DNA of 64,000 bases. Origin: Lewinellaceae bacterium (GTDB lineage: Bacteria > Bacteroidota > Bacteroidia > Chitinophagales > Saprospiraceae). The notes below the pieces were generated by a model. That model was given only the letters and a program-made list of their open reading frames with translations. It had not been told where the DNA came from and ran no database searches. Position numbers and translations under genes: made by a program. Positions 41,634 through 50,755 of the stretch are shown here, piece by piece. Numbering within the stretch: position 1 is the first letter of the stretch; every line of letters starts with the position of its first letter. The stretch is taken from the NCBI GenBank assembly GCA_016712415.1, contig JADJRC010000001.1:186001-250000 (forward strand), read 5' to 3'.

Positions 41634-42932
41634 ATGGATTTTCTCGTCAATATAATGCGTGGTTTGCTGGGACTTGTTTTTTTACTGGGCACTTGTTATC
41701 TGTTGAGTCGAAACCGCAAAGCCATCAACTGGCGGCTGGTTGGTTCCGGTATCGGGCTGCAAGTACTCTTCGCCATACTGGTGCTCAAAGCGCCCGGCGT
41801 CAGCTGGGCTTTCGATCAGTTTGCAAGTATTTTTACCTATATCATTCAATGGTCGGAAAATGGCGCGAGGTTCCTGTTTGGCGACCTGGCCACCGGCGAC
41901 AAGGGATTTGGATACATATTCGCGTTCCGGGTGTTACCTACCGTGATGTTCTACTCGGCGTTATCGGCAGTTTTGTTTTATTTCGGCATTCTGCAGCGCA
42001 TTGTCTATGGCATCGCCTGGGTACTGACGCGCAGTATGGGCCTCAGCGGGCCGGAAAGCCTGGCTTCCGCAGCCAATGTTTTTATCGGCCAGACGGAAGC
42101 GCCGCTGATCATCCGGCCTTACCTGGCTAATATGTCGCGTTCGGAAATGCTGTGCCTGATGACCGGAGGCATGGCCACCATCGCAGGGGGTGTTTTTGCC
42201 GCTTATGTGGGATTTCTGGGCGGGAGTGACCCTCAGCAGCAACTGCTTTTTGCCCGGCACTTACTCGCCGCGTCGATCATGTCGGCGCCGGCAGCGATTG
42301 TCTGCGCCAAAATCCTGATGCCGGAAACGGAGAAACAGGATATTGAAAAACTGACGCACACCGATACCCATGTGGGCGACAACCTGCTCGACGCCATTGC
42401 AGCAGGTACCACCGACGGACTCAAACTCGCGGTGAATGTGGGCGCCATGCTGATCGTGTTCACCTCGCTTGTCTTTATGCTCAACTGGATACTCGAACAT
42501 ACCGTGGGTTCGTGGACCGGCCTGAACGGCTATATCCAAACCGCTACGGAAGGCCGTTTTACCGGACTGACCTTTACTTACCTGTTGGGGCAGCTATTTT
42601 CGCCGCTGGCCTGGCTGCTCGGCGTATCCTGGAAAGATTGCGCGTTGGTTGGCCAGTTGCTGGGTATGAAAACCATGATCAACGAGTTTGTCGCCTATGG
42701 CGCATTGGGCGATATCCAGAAAACGATTACTATGGACCCCAAATCGGTCATCATCGCATTGTATGCCTTGTGCGGGTTTTCCAACTTTGCCTCTATAGGT
42801 ATTCAGATCGGCGGCATCGGAACCCTTGCCCCAAACCAGCGCAAAACCCTGACCGAACTCGGATACTGGTCGCTGATCGGCGGCTCTGCTGCCTGCTTCA
42901 TGACGGCAACTATCGCGGGAATGCTGCTATAG
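41634..42932 (+). CDS. Concentrative nucleoside transporter (CNT/NupC family)
   Basis: A 432-residue inner-membrane symporter that imports nucleosides with H+ or Na+. It has the N-terminal helices (NIMRGLLGLVFLLGTCYLLS), the family core FIGQTEAPLIIRPYLANMSRSEMLCLMTGGMATIAGGV (between residues ~145 and 185), the GATDG-like AAGTTDGLKLAVNVGAML, and C-terminal ALCGFSNFASIGIQIGGIG. Length and motifs are complete. The divergent uridine kinase gene is 187 bp away. A TACTTTTC -7-like element lies about 25 bp upstream. Confidence 0.95.
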   Translation: MDFLVNIMRGLLGLVFLLGTCYLLSRNRKAINWRLVGSGIGLQVLFAILVLKAPGVSWAFDQFASIFTYIIQWSENGARFLFGDLATGDKGFGYIFAFRVLPTVMFYSALSAVLFYFGILQRIVYGIAWVLTRSMGLSGPESLASAANVFIGQTEAPLIIRPYLANMSRSEMLCLMTGGMATIAGGVFAAYVGFLGGSDPQQQLLFARHLLAASIMSAPAAIVCAKILMPETEKQDIEKLTHTDTHVGDNLLDAIAAGTTDGLKLAVNVGAMLIVFTSLVFMLNWILEHTVGSWTGLNGYIQTATEGRFTGLTFTYLLGQLFSPLAWLLGVSWKDCALVGQLLGMKTMINEFVAYGALGDIQKTITMDPKSVIIALYALCGFSNFASIGIQIGGIGTLAPNQRKTLTELGYWSLIGGSAACFMTATIAGMLL

Positions 42933-42941
42933 GCACGTTTT

Positions 42942-43090
42942 GAATGATGAATGGTGAGAATGATGAATGATGAATGGTGAGAATGATGAATGATGAATGG
43001 TGAAAGGATGAATGGTGAGAATGATGAATGGTGAGAATGACGAATGGTGAGAATGACGAAAATGACGAATGACGATAATGACGAAATGAC
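42942..43090. repeat. GAATGAT/GAATGGT/GAGAATGAY array running into the aminotransferase start
   Basis: Units of 7 and 9 bp (GAATGAT, GAATGGT, GAGAATGAT, later GAGAATGAC, GAAAATGAC, GATAATGAC, GAAATGAC) fill the 150 bp between the transporter and the aminotransferase. They contain many ATG triplets, several in frame with the aminotransferase, so the true start is uncertain. Confidence 0.85.
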
Positions 43091-44264
43091 AAACACCCCG
43101 CTCCGCCTGCTGTTCCAACGGCATGTCGCACAAACCTCGCCTGCGCCGCTGGGTCTGGAAATTGAGCGCGCCGAGGGGTGCTGGCTTTTCGACCGGGATG
43201 GAAAGAAATACCTGGACCTGATTGCCGGGATCGGCCCGAGCGTGCTGGGGCACCGCCATCCGAAGGTTCAGGCGGCTGTGGAAGCGCAACTGGGCCGGTA
43301 TTGGCATACCCTCGTGTATGGCGAATTCGTCCTGACACCGCAGGTAAAGTACGCCCAATTGCTGGCCGAAAACCTGCCCGGACTGGACTCGGTCTACTTC
43401 GTCAATTCCGGCGCGGAAGCAGCCGAGGGCGCTATGAAACTCGCCAAACGCTTTACCGGACGGCCTGATTTTATTGCGTGCCGGAACGCCTACCACGGCA
43501 GCACACAGGGCGCCGCCAGCCTGATGTCGCCCACAGATTTTACCCTTGCCTTTCAGCCTTTGCTGCCCGGCATCCGGCACATTGATTTTAACAGCGACCA
43601 TGATCTGGAAAAGATCAACCGCCATACTGCGGCGGTTGTGGTAGAGACGGTACAGGGCGAAGCCGGGCTGATTCCGCCCCGCCCCGAGTGGCTGCAGGCG
43701 CTGCGCCGGCGCTGCAACGAAACGGGCGCCCTGTTGATCCTCGACGAAATACAGGCCGGCATGGGGCGAACGGGACAATTGTTTGCCTTTAGTCGCTATG
43801 GTATCGTGCCTGATATTTTACTGCTGGCCAAGGGATTCGGCGGCGGCATGCCGCTCGGCGCGTTTATCGCACGGCGCGAGCTGATGCAGATCCTGACGCA
43901 CGATCCGGTGCTCGGACACATCACTACGTTCGGAGGCCATCCGGTATGCGCAGCGGCAGGGCTTGCCACCCTGGAAACATTGCTGTCTACTGATCTGATG
44001 GAAAATACAGGCGCCAAAGAGGCGCTTTTCCGGCAACTGCTGATACACCCGGCCATCCGGGAAGTGCGCAGCGCAGGTCTCTGGCTTGCCGTAGACCTCG
44101 GAGATGCCGCCAAAGTGCAGTCGGTGATCGCGCATTGCATTAGCCGCGGACTAATCACCGACTGGTTTTTGTTCAACGACCGGAGCCTGCGTATTGCTCC
44201 GCCGCTTATTATTTCCGAATCTGAAATACGGTGGGCATGTCAGGTGATACTGGAAGCCCTCTGA
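43086..44264 (+). CDS. Class III (PLP) aminotransferase
   Basis: A pyridoxal-phosphate aminotransferase of the ornithine/acetylornithine/4-aminobutyrate group, about 392 residues. Seen are VYFVNSGAEAAEGAMKLAKR (phosphate and cofactor cup), RNAYHGSTQGAASL, VVVETVQGEAGLIPP, LILDEIQAGMGRTG (Asp binding the pyridine nitrogen), the Schiff-base Lys in LLLAKGFGGGMPLGAF, and ITTFGGHPVCAAAG. The substrate cannot be decided. I placed the start at 43086 (MTNTPLRLLFQRH); in-frame ATGs at 43044, 43053 and 43062 arise from the repeat array and give a non-conserved leader. Confidence 0.92.
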   Translation: MTNTPLRLLFQRHVAQTSPAPLGLEIERAEGCWLFDRDGKKYLDLIAGIGPSVLGHRHPKVQAAVEAQLGRYWHTLVYGEFVLTPQVKYAQLLAENLPGLDSVYFVNSGAEAAEGAMKLAKRFTGRPDFIACRNAYHGSTQGAASLMSPTDFTLAFQPLLPGIRHIDFNSDHDLEKINRHTAAVVVETVQGEAGLIPPRPEWLQALRRRCNETGALLILDEIQAGMGRTGQLFAFSRYGIVPDILLLAKGFGGGMPLGAFIARRELMQILTHDPVLGHITTFGGHPVCAAAGLATLETLLSTDLMENTGAKEALFRQLLIHPAIREVRSAGLWLAVDLGDAAKVQSVIAHCISRGLITDWFLFNDRSLRIAPPLIISESEIRWACQVILEAL

Positions 44265-44272
44265 AGCAATAT

Positions 44273-45133
44273 TTAGTTTTTCATCCATTTTGTCGGCACC
44301 GCCAGCACCGGAATATCGGAGTGGTTGACGGTATCTTCCGTCGTGCTGCCGAACAGGAGGTGCGATAATCCTTTCCGCTGGTGCGTTGCCATAACGATCA
44401 TATCGGCCTCGTACTGATCGGCCACGGAAAGAATGGAAGACTCTTCAAAATAGGATTGGCCCGTCATGATGACGTCAGGCTTGGAAAGCCCGGCCGCTTC
44501 TGCCAGTTGTTTTTTCCGCAGTTCAGCCGAACCGTCGGTTGCATATCCCTGGGGATTGTTCAGGTACAATACCTTGACGCGGAAGTCGAAAGATTTCTGC
44601 CATTCCGCAAGGTAGTTGAACACCGGCTGCTGGTCGTCTTTCAATGTGGAAGGCAACAGCACTGTTTTCAGGGAAAACGCCTGAACGCTTTCAGGGATAG
44701 CCAATATAGGGCAGGGAGATGTTCTGATGACCTTTTCCGTATTGGAGCCGATAAAAAATTCGCTTGCTCCGGAAGCGCCTTTGGTACCCATAACCACCAG
44801 GTCAACGCCATCCGACTCGGCCGCTATACGCACGCAGGAATACAGAAACCCGTCTCCGATGCGGGTCACTGTCTTGACATCTTTGTATGCCGGGTTTTCG
44901 TGCAGTTCTTTCTGCAATTGTTTGAGCAGGAATTCTGCAGATTCATCGTACACCTCGTCGCGGGCAAAATCTGTTGGAGAAGCGAATTCCGAAAGCGGCA
45001 TGGCAAATGCGGCTTCCACATTTACATGGAGCAACTCAAGGGTAGCACCGGTAACCCGGGCAATTTCAGCCGCCACATGTAACGCGTTTTTGGAATTAGC
45101 AGAAAAGTCGACCGGAACCAATATTTTTTTCAT
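44273..45133 (-). CDS. Tandem universal stress protein
   Basis: A 286-residue protein made of two Usp domains. The first begins MKKILVPVDFSANSKNALHV and has the ATP-site loop VMGTKGASGASEFFIGSNTE. The second ends IVMATHQRKGLSHLLFGSTT. The ATG at 45133 matches the family N-terminus; an upstream ATG at 45157 adds eight residues. This is the second Usp gene of the window. A near match to the FNR/CRP-type palindrome at 31514 lies 60-73 bp upstream, so the two Usp genes may share control. Confidence 0.94.
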   Translation of the reverse strand: MKKILVPVDFSANSKNALHVAAEIARVTGATLELLHVNVEAAFAMPLSEFASPTDFARDEVYDESAEFLLKQLQKELHENPAYKDVKTVTRIGDGFLYSCVRIAAESDGVDLVVMGTKGASGASEFFIGSNTEKVIRTSPCPILAIPESVQAFSLKTVLLPSTLKDDQQPVFNYLAEWQKSFDFRVKVLYLNNPQGYATDGSAELRKKQLAEAAGLSKPDVIMTGQSYFEESSILSVADQYEADMIVMATHQRKGLSHLLFGSTTEDTVNHSDIPVLAVPTKWMKN

Positions 45134-45192
45134 GGCTTGCAATGGTTTTTGATTCAATGGTACAAATGTCCCCTGCTACAGGCGGGCTAACG

Positions 45193-45206
45193 ATGATCTC
45201 TGTCAG
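45193..45206 (-). promoter_or_regulatory. FNR/CRP-like half-conserved palindrome upstream of the Usp gene
   Basis: On the minus strand this reads CTGACAGAGATCAT, differing at three positions from the 14-bp core CTGATAAAGATCAG at 31515-31528, with the same spacing. It lies 60-73 bp before the Usp start codon. Confidence 0.4.
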
Positions 45207-45254
45207 GGTAGGTGTTGATTTAAAACGTACACCTGCACAGGGAAATTAAGCAGG

Positions 45255-46529
45255 TCATTGTTTCAAAACGGCATTGCCCACTGCGCACTCCAGGCAGCGT
45301 TTGGCATCGCACCAGCGCGTTTTTAATTGAATCAGCGACTGGGTATGGTAGGCATTTCCGGCGCGAATACCCAATTCCGCCCAGCCGTCTATAATGGTGT
45401 TGGACTCGGCCGGAATCTCTTCCAGCAGGCTCAGTGCCCGTTTCTGACAGGTTTCCAGCATTTTTGTTTTTCCATAATGAAACAGGAACGGCGCGATGGT
45501 ATTGACGATCAGCAAATGCACAAAATCCCGGCCGGCGGTTTTGGCTCTTTTTACGGAGGGCTTGTCAAACTGAAAATGGGTGCTCCAATACGCATGCGGC
45601 TGCACCTCGAAGAGATTTTCCAGTTCGCGCAGGTTGCGTGCTTCAAGAACACCTGAAAACAAATGCACCGATTGGTTCACCAGCGCACAAAATTGCGCCA
45701 GCCGCACCGTGGGGAAATTGGCCGGGCGCAGGCGCAAAAACTTCCATTGCCCGGAAGCGAGGGGGGTGAGCTTGTATTTGTGTTGTAAAAACCGGTACTC
45801 AGCGGCCAGTTCACCTGGATAGTCGTCGCTGAAGGGGCCTTCCAGCAGTCCGGCCTGTCCGAAGATCAGTGCCTCAATCTGTTTGGGATTGTTCTTGTGC
45901 TTTGCCAAAAGCAGCAGCGGCAGCGACCGTGCCAGCGCTTCAAACGGTTCGGCGTTGACTTTCAGCCCGAAACTGCGCGCCAGCAGGCGGTAGAAGGCCG
46001 TTTCCCAATGGTTTTCGGTAGTGGCAAGCATTTCGGCAATTATGCCGGTTTTTTGCTCCAGACGCTCTACCAGCAGGCGGTCGAGCCAGTTGAGCCGGAT
46101 GATCTCCGGCACCGCGGGCAGGAAGCCCTGGCAGGGAATCCAGGCACGCTCGTGTTCGAGTCGTTGATAGGTCTCCAGCACCCTGGGCGGTATGCGCCCT
46201 TTTAATTCAAGACATGGAATGGGCTCGCCTCCGCTGCTGCGCAGCACGGGCTGGTCTTCTTCCAGCACGACGTGCAACACCACATTGTCGTACGAAGGAT
46301 CGTCGGAATGCCGGTGTGCCATCCATTCGGAGGAACGGAGGTGTATTTCCACATTGCCGGCCCAAAGCGTGCCGGCGATGCGCAGCCGGGCATTGAAAAA
46401 ATCAGGGCCTGCATGGGTATTCCATTCTCCGGGATGCAGTATTTCGAGGGAATGTCCGGTGGTGGTACAGAGGTTTTGGGCATCGAAGCGGCGCCAGCGC
46501 CACAGGAAGTGGAGGAAGGATTCGCGCAT
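45255..46529 (-). CDS. DUF2851 family protein
   Basis: A 424-residue cytoplasmic protein of the Bacteroidota-type DUF2851 family, function unknown. The characteristic N-terminus is present (ESFLHFLWRWRRFDAQNL, LEILHPGEWNTHAGPDFFNA, NVEIHLRSSEWMAHRHSDDP, VVLHVVLEEDQPV), where conserved Glu, Asp and His residues suggest a nuclease-like or metal site. That reading is mine. The C-terminus has a Cys-rich end (CQKRALSLL, WCDAKRCLECAVG). It is flanked downstream by the Usp gene and upstream by a G-rich heptamer array. Confidence 0.9.
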   Translation of the reverse strand: MRESFLHFLWRWRRFDAQNLCTTTGHSLEILHPGEWNTHAGPDFFNARLRIAGTLWAGNVEIHLRSSEWMAHRHSDDPSYDNVVLHVVLEEDQPVLRSSGGEPIPCLELKGRIPPRVLETYQRLEHERAWIPCQGFLPAVPEIIRLNWLDRLLVERLEQKTGIIAEMLATTENHWETAFYRLLARSFGLKVNAEPFEALARSLPLLLLAKHKNNPKQIEALIFGQAGLLEGPFSDDYPGELAAEYRFLQHKYKLTPLASGQWKFLRLRPANFPTVRLAQFCALVNQSVHLFSGVLEARNLRELENLFEVQPHAYWSTHFQFDKPSVKRAKTAGRDFVHLLIVNTIAPFLFHYGKTKMLETCQKRALSLLEEIPAESNTIIDGWAELGIRAGNAYHTQSLIQLKTRWCDAKRCLECAVGNAVLKQ

Positions 46530-46563
46530 GAGGGGGTAGGTTGAAAGGTTATAAATCGTTTCA

Positions 46564-46632
46564 GGGGTGTGGGGTGTGAGGTGTGGGGGTGGGGGGTGGG
46601 GTGTGGGGTGTGAGGTGCGGGGCGTGGCGTGG
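46564..46632 (+). repeat. G-rich heptanucleotide array GGGGTGT
   Basis: Ten units close to GGGGTGT (also GAGGTGT, GAGGTGC, GGGGCGT), with one 6-bp unit. Many runs of four or more G make it a candidate for G-quadruplex formation on the plus strand. It lies between the start of the DUF2851 gene and the end of the serine hydrolase gene. Confidence 0.88.
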
Positions 46633-46724
46633 GTTAAATTCGCATAGACAAAGATAGAAACTATTTAATGCCAGGCAATATGGTTTATGGCTTTAAACCC
46701 GCAACCCCCAACCCCCAACGCTTT

Positions 46725-48386
46725 CTATTTCACTCGCTTGCCCTCCATTTCACGCCCGGACTGGAACAGCACCATTTTTGCGACAGCCCCTTTGTCGTCG
46801 GGGTAGAACTCGACGGCGGCATCCACCATTTTCAGGAAAAATCGGGTGGGTGTCTCGGCAAATACCTCGAAACGCTGTTGACCGGTAGCCTGACAAAACA
46901 GTTGGGCGCCCTCGCGCGTGACGGTAATACTGAAGCCGGGGGCCAGTTCGTATTCCCCAAGAAACTTGTCCAGATCCGCCTCCGACAGCCGTATTTCGGG
47001 TTTGGCGGCGGGAATGGGCTTGTCTGTTTTGACCCACAGGTTATCGTCGGCCGTTCGGTCGCTCACAACGGCTTTTATCACTTTTTTATCCCCGGTTGCC
47101 GCCTTTACAAATGTGATACGGGCTGTCGATTTTTCGAAGTAAAATTGGTCCGCAGCGAACGGAATGATCTTGTACCTGGAGCCTCCGGTGCGCAAGGAAT
47201 ACAGTTGACCGTTCTCTACAGTGATGATTCGTTGTTCTTTCTTGTCGTTTTCATACACGCCGGTATATTGTTCGAGGGTGGCGCCATCTACCTGGATCGC
47301 CGCAGGGGTGAAGGGCTTGCCGATAGCCAGGGCGGCTACCCTGGCGCTGAGATCGCGGGGTGGCTCACAGTCACAATTGGTCAGTATAGCGACGCAGACG
47401 TCTTCTTTCGGCAGGTAAAGGAGATCGCTTAAGAAGCCGTGTATGCCGCCGCCGTGTTCCACGGTGGGGCTGCCGAACAGGTTGCCCATTTGAAGGCCGT
47501 AGCCGTAGTGGGTGCTGGAACCATCGGGCAGGATATATGGCGTGATCGCTTTTTTGAAGGATTCCGGCCTGATTACCTTGCCGCTGTGGAGGGCTTTGGT
47601 CCAGGTATACAGGTCTTCTACCGTCGACATCAGCGAGCCTGCCGCATAAGGCTGGGTCATGCTGAGAAAAGCGGCATTGGTATAGGCATCGCCTGCTCCG
47701 CTCCGGGAATATCCCGCCGCCCGGTTCCTGATAAGGGGCTCCACATCGCCGTAGTAAGAGTTGTGCATGCCGAGCGGTTTGAAAATATGTTCGCTGATGT
47801 AGGCGCTATACGATGCTCCGGATACCTTTTCAATGATATAACCGAGCAGGAAATAGCCGGAGTTGTTGTATTGGTATTTCGTTCCGGGTTCAAAATCCAT
47901 CGGCTGATTTTTGAAAAAATCGATCAGTGCTGCGGGCGTGAAGTCTTTGCGCTGCACTTCCGGCGTCCATACTTTCATTTCGGTGTAGCTTTTGATGCCC
48001 GAAGTGTGGGTCAGCAAATGCTCGACAGTGATCTTCCTGCCCAGGGTGGGGTAGTCGGGGATGAATTTGGTCAGGTCGTCGTCCAGCGATAGTTTGCCCT
48101 GTTCCATGAGTTGCAGGATGGCTGCCGCCGTGAATTGTTTGCTGACCGAGCCGATTCGGAACACATGATCGGGCCGGAGCGGGACACCGAGTTCGAGGTT
48201 GGCCATGCCGAAGGCCTTATGGTAAATGATCGCGTCTTTTTTGGCGACCAGTACCGCTGCACCGGGGCCGTCGGGCTTGAAGGACTCCTCGAAGAGTTTG
48301 TCGAATGTCGCGTCGAGGTTTTGGGAATAGGCCGGAAGAAAAGAGGCTAAAAGAAAAAAGAGCAGAAGCCGCAGATTTAATTTCAT
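46725..48386 (-). CDS. Serine hydrolase, class C beta-lactamase/DD-peptidase fold
   Basis: A 553-residue exported serine hydrolase. The signal peptide is LRLLLFFLLASFLPAYSQ. The Ser-x-x-Lys motif is in FRIGSVSKQFTAAAIL and the Tyr-x-Asn motif in TKYQYNNSGYFLLGYI, with the third motif region at HGGGIHGF. A C-terminal beta-rich tail of about 200 residues (YELAPGFSITVTREGAQLF) is the lipocalin-like extension common in Bacteroidota members. It is likely a D-aminopeptidase or esterase rather than an antibiotic lactamase. It is not adjacent to the BlaI-type regulators of this window. Confidence 0.92.
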   Translation of the reverse strand: MKLNLRLLLFFLLASFLPAYSQNLDATFDKLFEESFKPDGPGAAVLVAKKDAIIYHKAFGMANLELGVPLRPDHVFRIGSVSKQFTAAAILQLMEQGKLSLDDDLTKFIPDYPTLGRKITVEHLLTHTSGIKSYTEMKVWTPEVQRKDFTPAALIDFFKNQPMDFEPGTKYQYNNSGYFLLGYIIEKVSGASYSAYISEHIFKPLGMHNSYYGDVEPLIRNRAAGYSRSGAGDAYTNAAFLSMTQPYAAGSLMSTVEDLYTWTKALHSGKVIRPESFKKAITPYILPDGSSTHYGYGLQMGNLFGSPTVEHGGGIHGFLSDLLYLPKEDVCVAILTNCDCEPPRDLSARVAALAIGKPFTPAAIQVDGATLEQYTGVYENDKKEQRIITVENGQLYSLRTGGSRYKIIPFAADQFYFEKSTARITFVKAATGDKKVIKAVVSDRTADDNLWVKTDKPIPAAKPEIRLSEADLDKFLGEYELAPGFSITVTREGAQLFCQATGQQRFEVFAETPTRFFLKMVDAAVEFYPDDKGAVAKMVLFQSGREMEGKRVK

Positions 48387-48512
48387 CGTGGTCTTATTTT
48401 ATTGATGATGGAATAATTCACCGGAAAAATGGTGTTTCAGGGTTGTATCCAGCTGAATTTGATTTCGTAATCCGTTTATTTGCAACTTTATATACACAAA
48501 CAAAAATTTCCC

Positions 48513-49327
48513 ATGGAGACACTATTAGATTTTTCCAAACTATCCGGCTCTTTACCATTTATGCTCCAAAATCTGTCGGCGCGATACTGACCCTTGTTTT
48601 GGGAATGTGGCTGGCCAACTGGCTGACCGGCCGGATCCGGGCTGCAATGAAATCCCGTGCTGTTGACGAACATGTGGTGCCGTTTATTGCATCCATTATT
48701 TCGGTGGGTCTGAAAGTGATGGTTTTGCTCAGCGTTGCCGGCATGTTTGGTATCGAAACGACGTCGTTTGTCGCGATATTCAGCGCCCTGGCCTTTGCCA
48801 TCGGCCTGGCTCTTCAAGGCAGTCTGGGGCATTTTGCCAGCGGGGTGCTCATCCTGATCTTCAAACCATATAAAGTTGGCGACCTGGTAAATATTGGTGG
48901 CAATATAGGCGATGTGGAGGAAATACAGGTGTTCAACACTTTGCTGCTTACGCCTGACGGCAAACGGGTGATCATTCCCAACGGCGTGGTGACGGGAGGT
49001 GTAATCATCAATATCTCCGGCCCGGGCACTATCCGGGTGGATATGACTTTCGGGATCAGCTACCGCGACGACATTGATCGCGCCCGCAAGGTTATACAGG
49101 AAGTTGCCGACGGTTGTCCCATGGTCTTAAAAACGCCACCGATCGATATCCTGGTCAGCGAACTGGCCGACAGTTCCGTCAACTTTGCCGTGCGCCCCTG
49201 GTGTAAGAGCGAGCACTTCTGGGACGTGTATTTCTACATGCACGAACATATCAAGAAGGCATTCGACAAATCGGGCGTATCTATTCCGTTCCCGCAAATG
49301 GATGTGCATTTGCCCAAGGCAGGATGA
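48513..49327 (+). CDS. MscS-family mechanosensitive channel, apparent frameshift near the start
   Basis: A small MscS-type channel of about 270 residues that releases solutes on hypo-osmotic shock. The body is clear: IYAPKSVGAILTLVLGMWLANWL (TM1), ASIISVGLKVMVLLSVAGMF (TM2), the pore helix FAIGLALQGSLGHFASGVLILIF, the beta domain PYKVGDLVNIGGNIGDVEEI, and NTLLLTPDGKRVIIPNG. The reading frame with the body has no good start: its first ATG upstream (48305) lies inside the antisense hydrolase gene. The ATG at 48513 in another frame gives METLLDFSKLSG. Adding one base near 48548 joins it to LFTIYAPK, the expected length and style. I read this as one gene with a missing base. Confidence 0.8.
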
Positions 49328-49364
49328 TCGCCCGTCTTTCCTACAAAGGGGGGGGCTAAAAAAT

Positions 49365-49398
49365 CACCGGGCTGAAAGCGATTTGTTTCAGCCCGGTG
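49365..49398 (-). terminator. Strong terminator of the citrate synthase gene
   Basis: A perfect 13-bp stem, CACCGGGCTGAAA (49365-49377) and TTTCAGCCCGGTG (49386-49398), has an 8-nt loop. On the minus strand it is followed by ATTTTTTAG, placed 29 bp after the citrate synthase stop codon. It may also serve the convergent MscS gene. Confidence 0.85.
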
Positions 49399-49426
49399 CA
49401 TGTATTCCGGTATCGAACAACCAGAT

Positions 49427-50755
49427 TTAGTTACTGGCGATCACATTGTACTCCTTGGCCAGGTATTCTTTCACCCATTCGGTCGTGACCGATTTTGGCC
49501 GCTCCAGCGGCAGGTGCATGGCGCGTGCCCAGCATTGGGCAGCCAGCACACCCAAAGAACGGCTGACGCCAAAAAGTACGGTGTAGTAATTGTATTCCTT
49601 GAGTCCGTAGTGAATGAGTACGGCGCCGGAGTGCGCGTCCACATTCGGCCATGGGTTTTTAACCTTGCCGAGACTGCTCAGGATAGGAGGCACCACGTCG
49701 AATATCTTCCATACAACTTTCACGAGATCGCTGTCGGGTACGTTGTCTTCACAGAACTGGCGCTGCGCCATAAAGCGCGGGTCCGGTTTGCGCAAGACAG
49801 CATGGCCGTAGCCGGGTATCACACGGCCGCTGGCAATCGTGCTTTTTACGTATTCCGCGATCTGCTCGCGGCTGGGCTTGGTGGTACCCAGGGTCTCGAC
49901 CATTTTTTGTATCCAGCGGATCACCTCCTGGTTGGCGAGGCCGTGCAGGGGACCGGCCAGCGCATTCATGGCGGCACTGAGCGACAGGTAGGGGTCGCTG
50001 AGGGTGGAGCCTACGAGCTGGGTGGTGTGCGCCGAAGCGTTGCCGCCTTCATGGTCGGCGTGGATGGTGAGAAACAGGCGCATGTATTCCTGGAAGCCGG
50101 CGTCTTCATAACCGAGCATATGGGCAAAATTGGCGCCCCAGTCCAGTGAAATATCAGGCAATACCTGTTCGCCTTTGTGGTATACCCGGCGGAAGACATA
50201 GGCCGCCACACGCGGCAGGCGCGCGATGAGGTTCATCGTATCTTCGTAAGTGGCATCCCAGTATTCCGTTTTGTTCATGCCGGAATTGTAGCGCTGGGCA
50301 AACACACTCGTATTTTGCATGGCCATAATGCCGACGACAAATTGCGTCATCGGGTGGGCGTCGATGGGAAGGGCGTCGATGGCGCGAAAAACGTGTTCCG
50401 GTACGTTCGAACGGCGCACCCAGGCCTCTGTGACCCATTTTACCTGTTCTTTCGTGGGAATTTCGCCGACCAGCATCAGCCAGAACAGACCTTCCGGCAG
50501 GGGTTCCTTGCCGCCCGGTGCGCGCGGCAGTTTTTCACGAAGTTCGGGAATGGAGTATCCCCTGAATCGAATGCCTTCTTCAGCGTCGAGTAGCGAGGGC
50601 TCCCAGATCATGCAGGTGATGTCGCGCATCCCGCCGTATACCTGGCTGAGTACCACATCGTCTACTTTTTTTTCGCCATGTTCCCGGAGTATTTCTTTAA
50701 CCTCGGCAGAAAGGGCCAGTGCTTTCTTTAAAAATTGTTCTTTTAATTGATCCAT
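49427..50755 (-). CDS. gltA: Citrate synthase, mitochondrial-type
   Basis: Condenses oxaloacetate and acetyl-CoA to citrate, the entry to the TCA cycle. At 442 residues it resembles the eukaryotic/mitochondrial group rather than the E. coli hexameric type: GIRFRGYSIPELREKLP, PEGLFWLMLVGEIPTKEQV, LFLTIHADHEGGNASAHT (catalytic His), GPLHGLANQEVIRWI (second His region), VIPGYGHAVLRKPDPRF (third His) and NPWPNVDAHSGAVL (catalytic Asp). No NADH allosteric site segment is seen. It has its own terminator. Confidence 0.95.
   Translation of the reverse strand: MDQLKEQFLKKALALSAEVKEILREHGEKKVDDVVLSQVYGGMRDITCMIWEPSLLDAEEGIRFRGYSIPELREKLPRAPGGKEPLPEGLFWLMLVGEIPTKEQVKWVTEAWVRRSNVPEHVFRAIDALPIDAHPMTQFVVGIMAMQNTSVFAQRYNSGMNKTEYWDATYEDTMNLIARLPRVAAYVFRRVYHKGEQVLPDISLDWGANFAHMLGYEDAGFQEYMRLFLTIHADHEGGNASAHTTQLVGSTLSDPYLSLSAAMNALAGPLHGLANQEVIRWIQKMVETLGTTKPSREQIAEYVKSTIASGRVIPGYGHAVLRKPDPRFMAQRQFCEDNVPDSDLVKVVWKIFDVVPPILSSLGKVKNPWPNVDAHSGAVLIHYGLKEYNYYTVLFGVSRSLGVLAAQCWARAMHLPLERPKSVTTEWVKEYLAKEYNVIASN

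Noticed and set aside
46725..48386. Antibiotic beta-lactamase controlled by the BlaI-type repressor
   Set aside because: The gene is 12 kb from the regulators, has a lipocalin-like tail typical of housekeeping hydrolases, and no CTACGA dyad lies upstream.
48305..48512. Long N-terminus for the MscS channel starting at 48305
   Set aside because: It would start inside the antisense serine hydrolase gene and adds a charged, non-family sequence; a frameshifted start at 48513 explains the gene better.
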